Source: Myxococcota bacterium (lineage in GTDB: Bacteria > Myxococcota_A > UBA9160 > PR03). From it: DNA of 15,495 nt. Below are positions 14,746 through 15,495 of this stretch, in pieces (the stretch's first letter is position 1; every line of letters begins with the position of its first letter). Under the pieces are notes generated by a model. The model ran no database searches. It saw only the letters and a program-made list of their open reading frames with translations, and was not told the DNA's origin. Where the stretch lies: assembly GCA_030066475.1 (NCBI GenBank), contig JASJBO010000153.1:1-15495 (forward strand), read 5' to 3'. The position numbers were made by a program, and so were the translations under genes.

Positions 14746-15320
14746 CAGCTCTCTCCTCCGTTCGAGCGCCGCAGGCTCTCGAGCACTGCGAAGGGCGAGG
14801 CCCCGCTCGCGGTCTCGCACTCACACGACTCGACGTTGCGATCCACGCCGCAGCGCGGACACAGCCCGCGACACGTCTCGCGGCACAGTGGCTGGACCGG
14901 GACGGCCAGGGCGACCTGCTCCACCAGGAAATCCGAGAGGTCGATCTCCGCCCCCCGGAACCACCCCACCTCGAGCTCCTCCCCCAGGCACACGCCGCGC
15001 CGCGCCAGCGCCCGCGCCATCTCGGGCTCGGGCGGCACCCGCGCGCCGGCCGGCTCCAGCACCATGCGGAAGGCCTCGCGAAGCGGCTCACGATAGCGCG
15101 CGAGGCAGCGGGCGCATCCGAGCTCCAGGACCGTCTCGAGCTGCCCCTCGAGGTAGACATCCTGCCCCATCCGGTGGGCCCGCACCGAGACCCGCAGCCG
15201 GTCCTCGTCCCCCCCAGCGAGCTCGGGAACCACCTCGCGGGCCTCGGCCCACCAGTCGTCGCCGGCCTGGAAGTCGAGCTCGCTGGGGCTGTCCTGGAGG
15301 CGATCGACGAGGATCTTCAT
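14745..15320 (-). CDS. yceD: YceD/DUF177 family protein
   Basis: This 191-aa protein has the DUF177 layout: a central [13 protein letters not shown] motif (Cys69, Cys72), an acidic middle with EEL and [17 protein letters not shown], and a C-terminal Cys cluster ending in FAVLESLR. The cysteine set (Cys146, 150, 154, 157, 166 and 168) resembles a metal-binding site. The family is linked to 23S rRNA biogenesis and sits beside rpmF in most bacteria, as here. I prefer the ATG at 15320, which gives MKILVDRL, over a GTG 24 nt upstream (15344) because family members begin close to this sequence. Confidence 0.9.
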   Translation of the reverse strand: MKILVDRLQDSPSELDFQAGDDWWAEAREVVPELAGGDEDRLRVSVRAHRMGQDVYLEGQLETVLELGCARCLARYREPLREAFRMVLEPAGARVPPEPEMARALARRGVCLGEELEVGWFRGAEIDLSDFLVEQVALAVPVQPLCRETCRGLCPRCGVDRNVESCECETASGASPFAVLESLRRSNGGES

Positions 15321-15396
15321 GCGGGGTTCCGGCCCCGGGGGCACCTTCGGGCGTGGGTTGCCCCGGCGGGTAGCAGACGCCTCCCGGCGGGGCCAG

Positions 15397-15462
15397 CTTG
15401 GTGGACTCCGCTCGGCTTCGCCTCGCTGCGCGCTTCGGCGGGAGGACCCGCCTCCGCTTGCG
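15397..15462. repeat. Dispersed GC-rich repeat, diverged copy E
   Basis: The core at 15403-15436 matches copy C at 29 of 34 positions and carries the same leader (cttggtggact) and the second box gcttgcg at 15456-15462. Two of the differences swap a C:G pair for G:C inside the small GCC-TTC-GGC inverted repeat. It lies upstream of yceD in sequence that otherwise shows no supported gene or promoter (15321-15495). Confidence 0.7.
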
Positions 15463-15495
15463 GCTTCCCCCTGCGGGCCGTCTCGGTGCTGGCGC

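Noticed and set aside
15317..15495. Possible C-terminus of an upstream minus-strand gene whose TGA would overlap the yceD ATG
   Set aside because: The frame is open to the edge, but it includes the repeat copy and reads as Arg/Pro/Ala low-complexity with uncharacteristic codons such as CTA. It is too weak without upstream sequence.

Overview
The window is very GC-rich and nearly wall-to-wall coding. All 17 genes I can support lie on the minus strand, so transcription runs from high to low coordinates. Gene content and order (yceD-rpmF-fab-acpP-fabF-rpiB-glyA-nrdR-rib-nusB, then a PATAN/CheY/CheA/CheW/CheW/receptor cluster) suggest a former deltaproteobacterium (Myxococcota/Desulfobacterota-like or a related uncultured phylum). 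This placement rests on gene order and protein style only. No rRNA, tRNA, CRISPR array, insertion sequence or phage gene is visible.

Region 1 (about 15320-7104) is a housekeeping operon in the order yceD (DUF177), rpmF, fabD, acpP, fabF, rpiB-glyA, nrdR, ribD, ribH, nusB and a stand-alone M17-aminopeptidase N-terminal-domain protein. Genes are spaced by a few bases or overlap (TGATG, ATGA, TTGA, and a 19-nt fabF/rpiB overlap). The only sizeable gap is 118 nt before acpP. The most unusual gene is a single uninterrupted frame joining ribose-5-phosphate isomerase B to serine hydroxymethyltransferase (571 aa). Compared with the familiar versions of this operon, plsX, fabH, fabG, riboflavin synthase and ribBA are missing from their usual slots. 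Together the genes cover translation, fatty-acid elongation, pentose-phosphate and one-carbon supply, ribonucleotide-reductase control and riboflavin synthesis.

Region 2 (about 7103-1) is a chemosensory operon, possibly started by a sigma-28 (FliA)-like promoter at 7064-7091. It encodes a PATAN/pseudo-receiver/GAF-like protein, then CheY, CheA (HPt kinase), two different CheW adaptors, and a multi-pass membrane HAMP protein cut by the window edge that is probably the receptor. No CheR or CheB is in view. The 377-nt gap between the PATAN gene and cheY is filled by a tandem repeat.

The strongest structure not explained by genes is a dispersed GC-rich repeat with five copies. Two sit in frame inside the CheA linker, where each encodes the peptide GARSEPQASEV. 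Two form a 133-nt-period tandem before cheY (97/100 identical over 100 nt), and one diverged copy lies upstream of yceD. It looks like a small selfish or palindromic element able to sit inside coding sequence, comparable in concept to Rickettsia palindromic elements. With the RpiB-GlyA fusion and the pseudo-receiver PATAN protein, it is the best candidate for something undescribed here.
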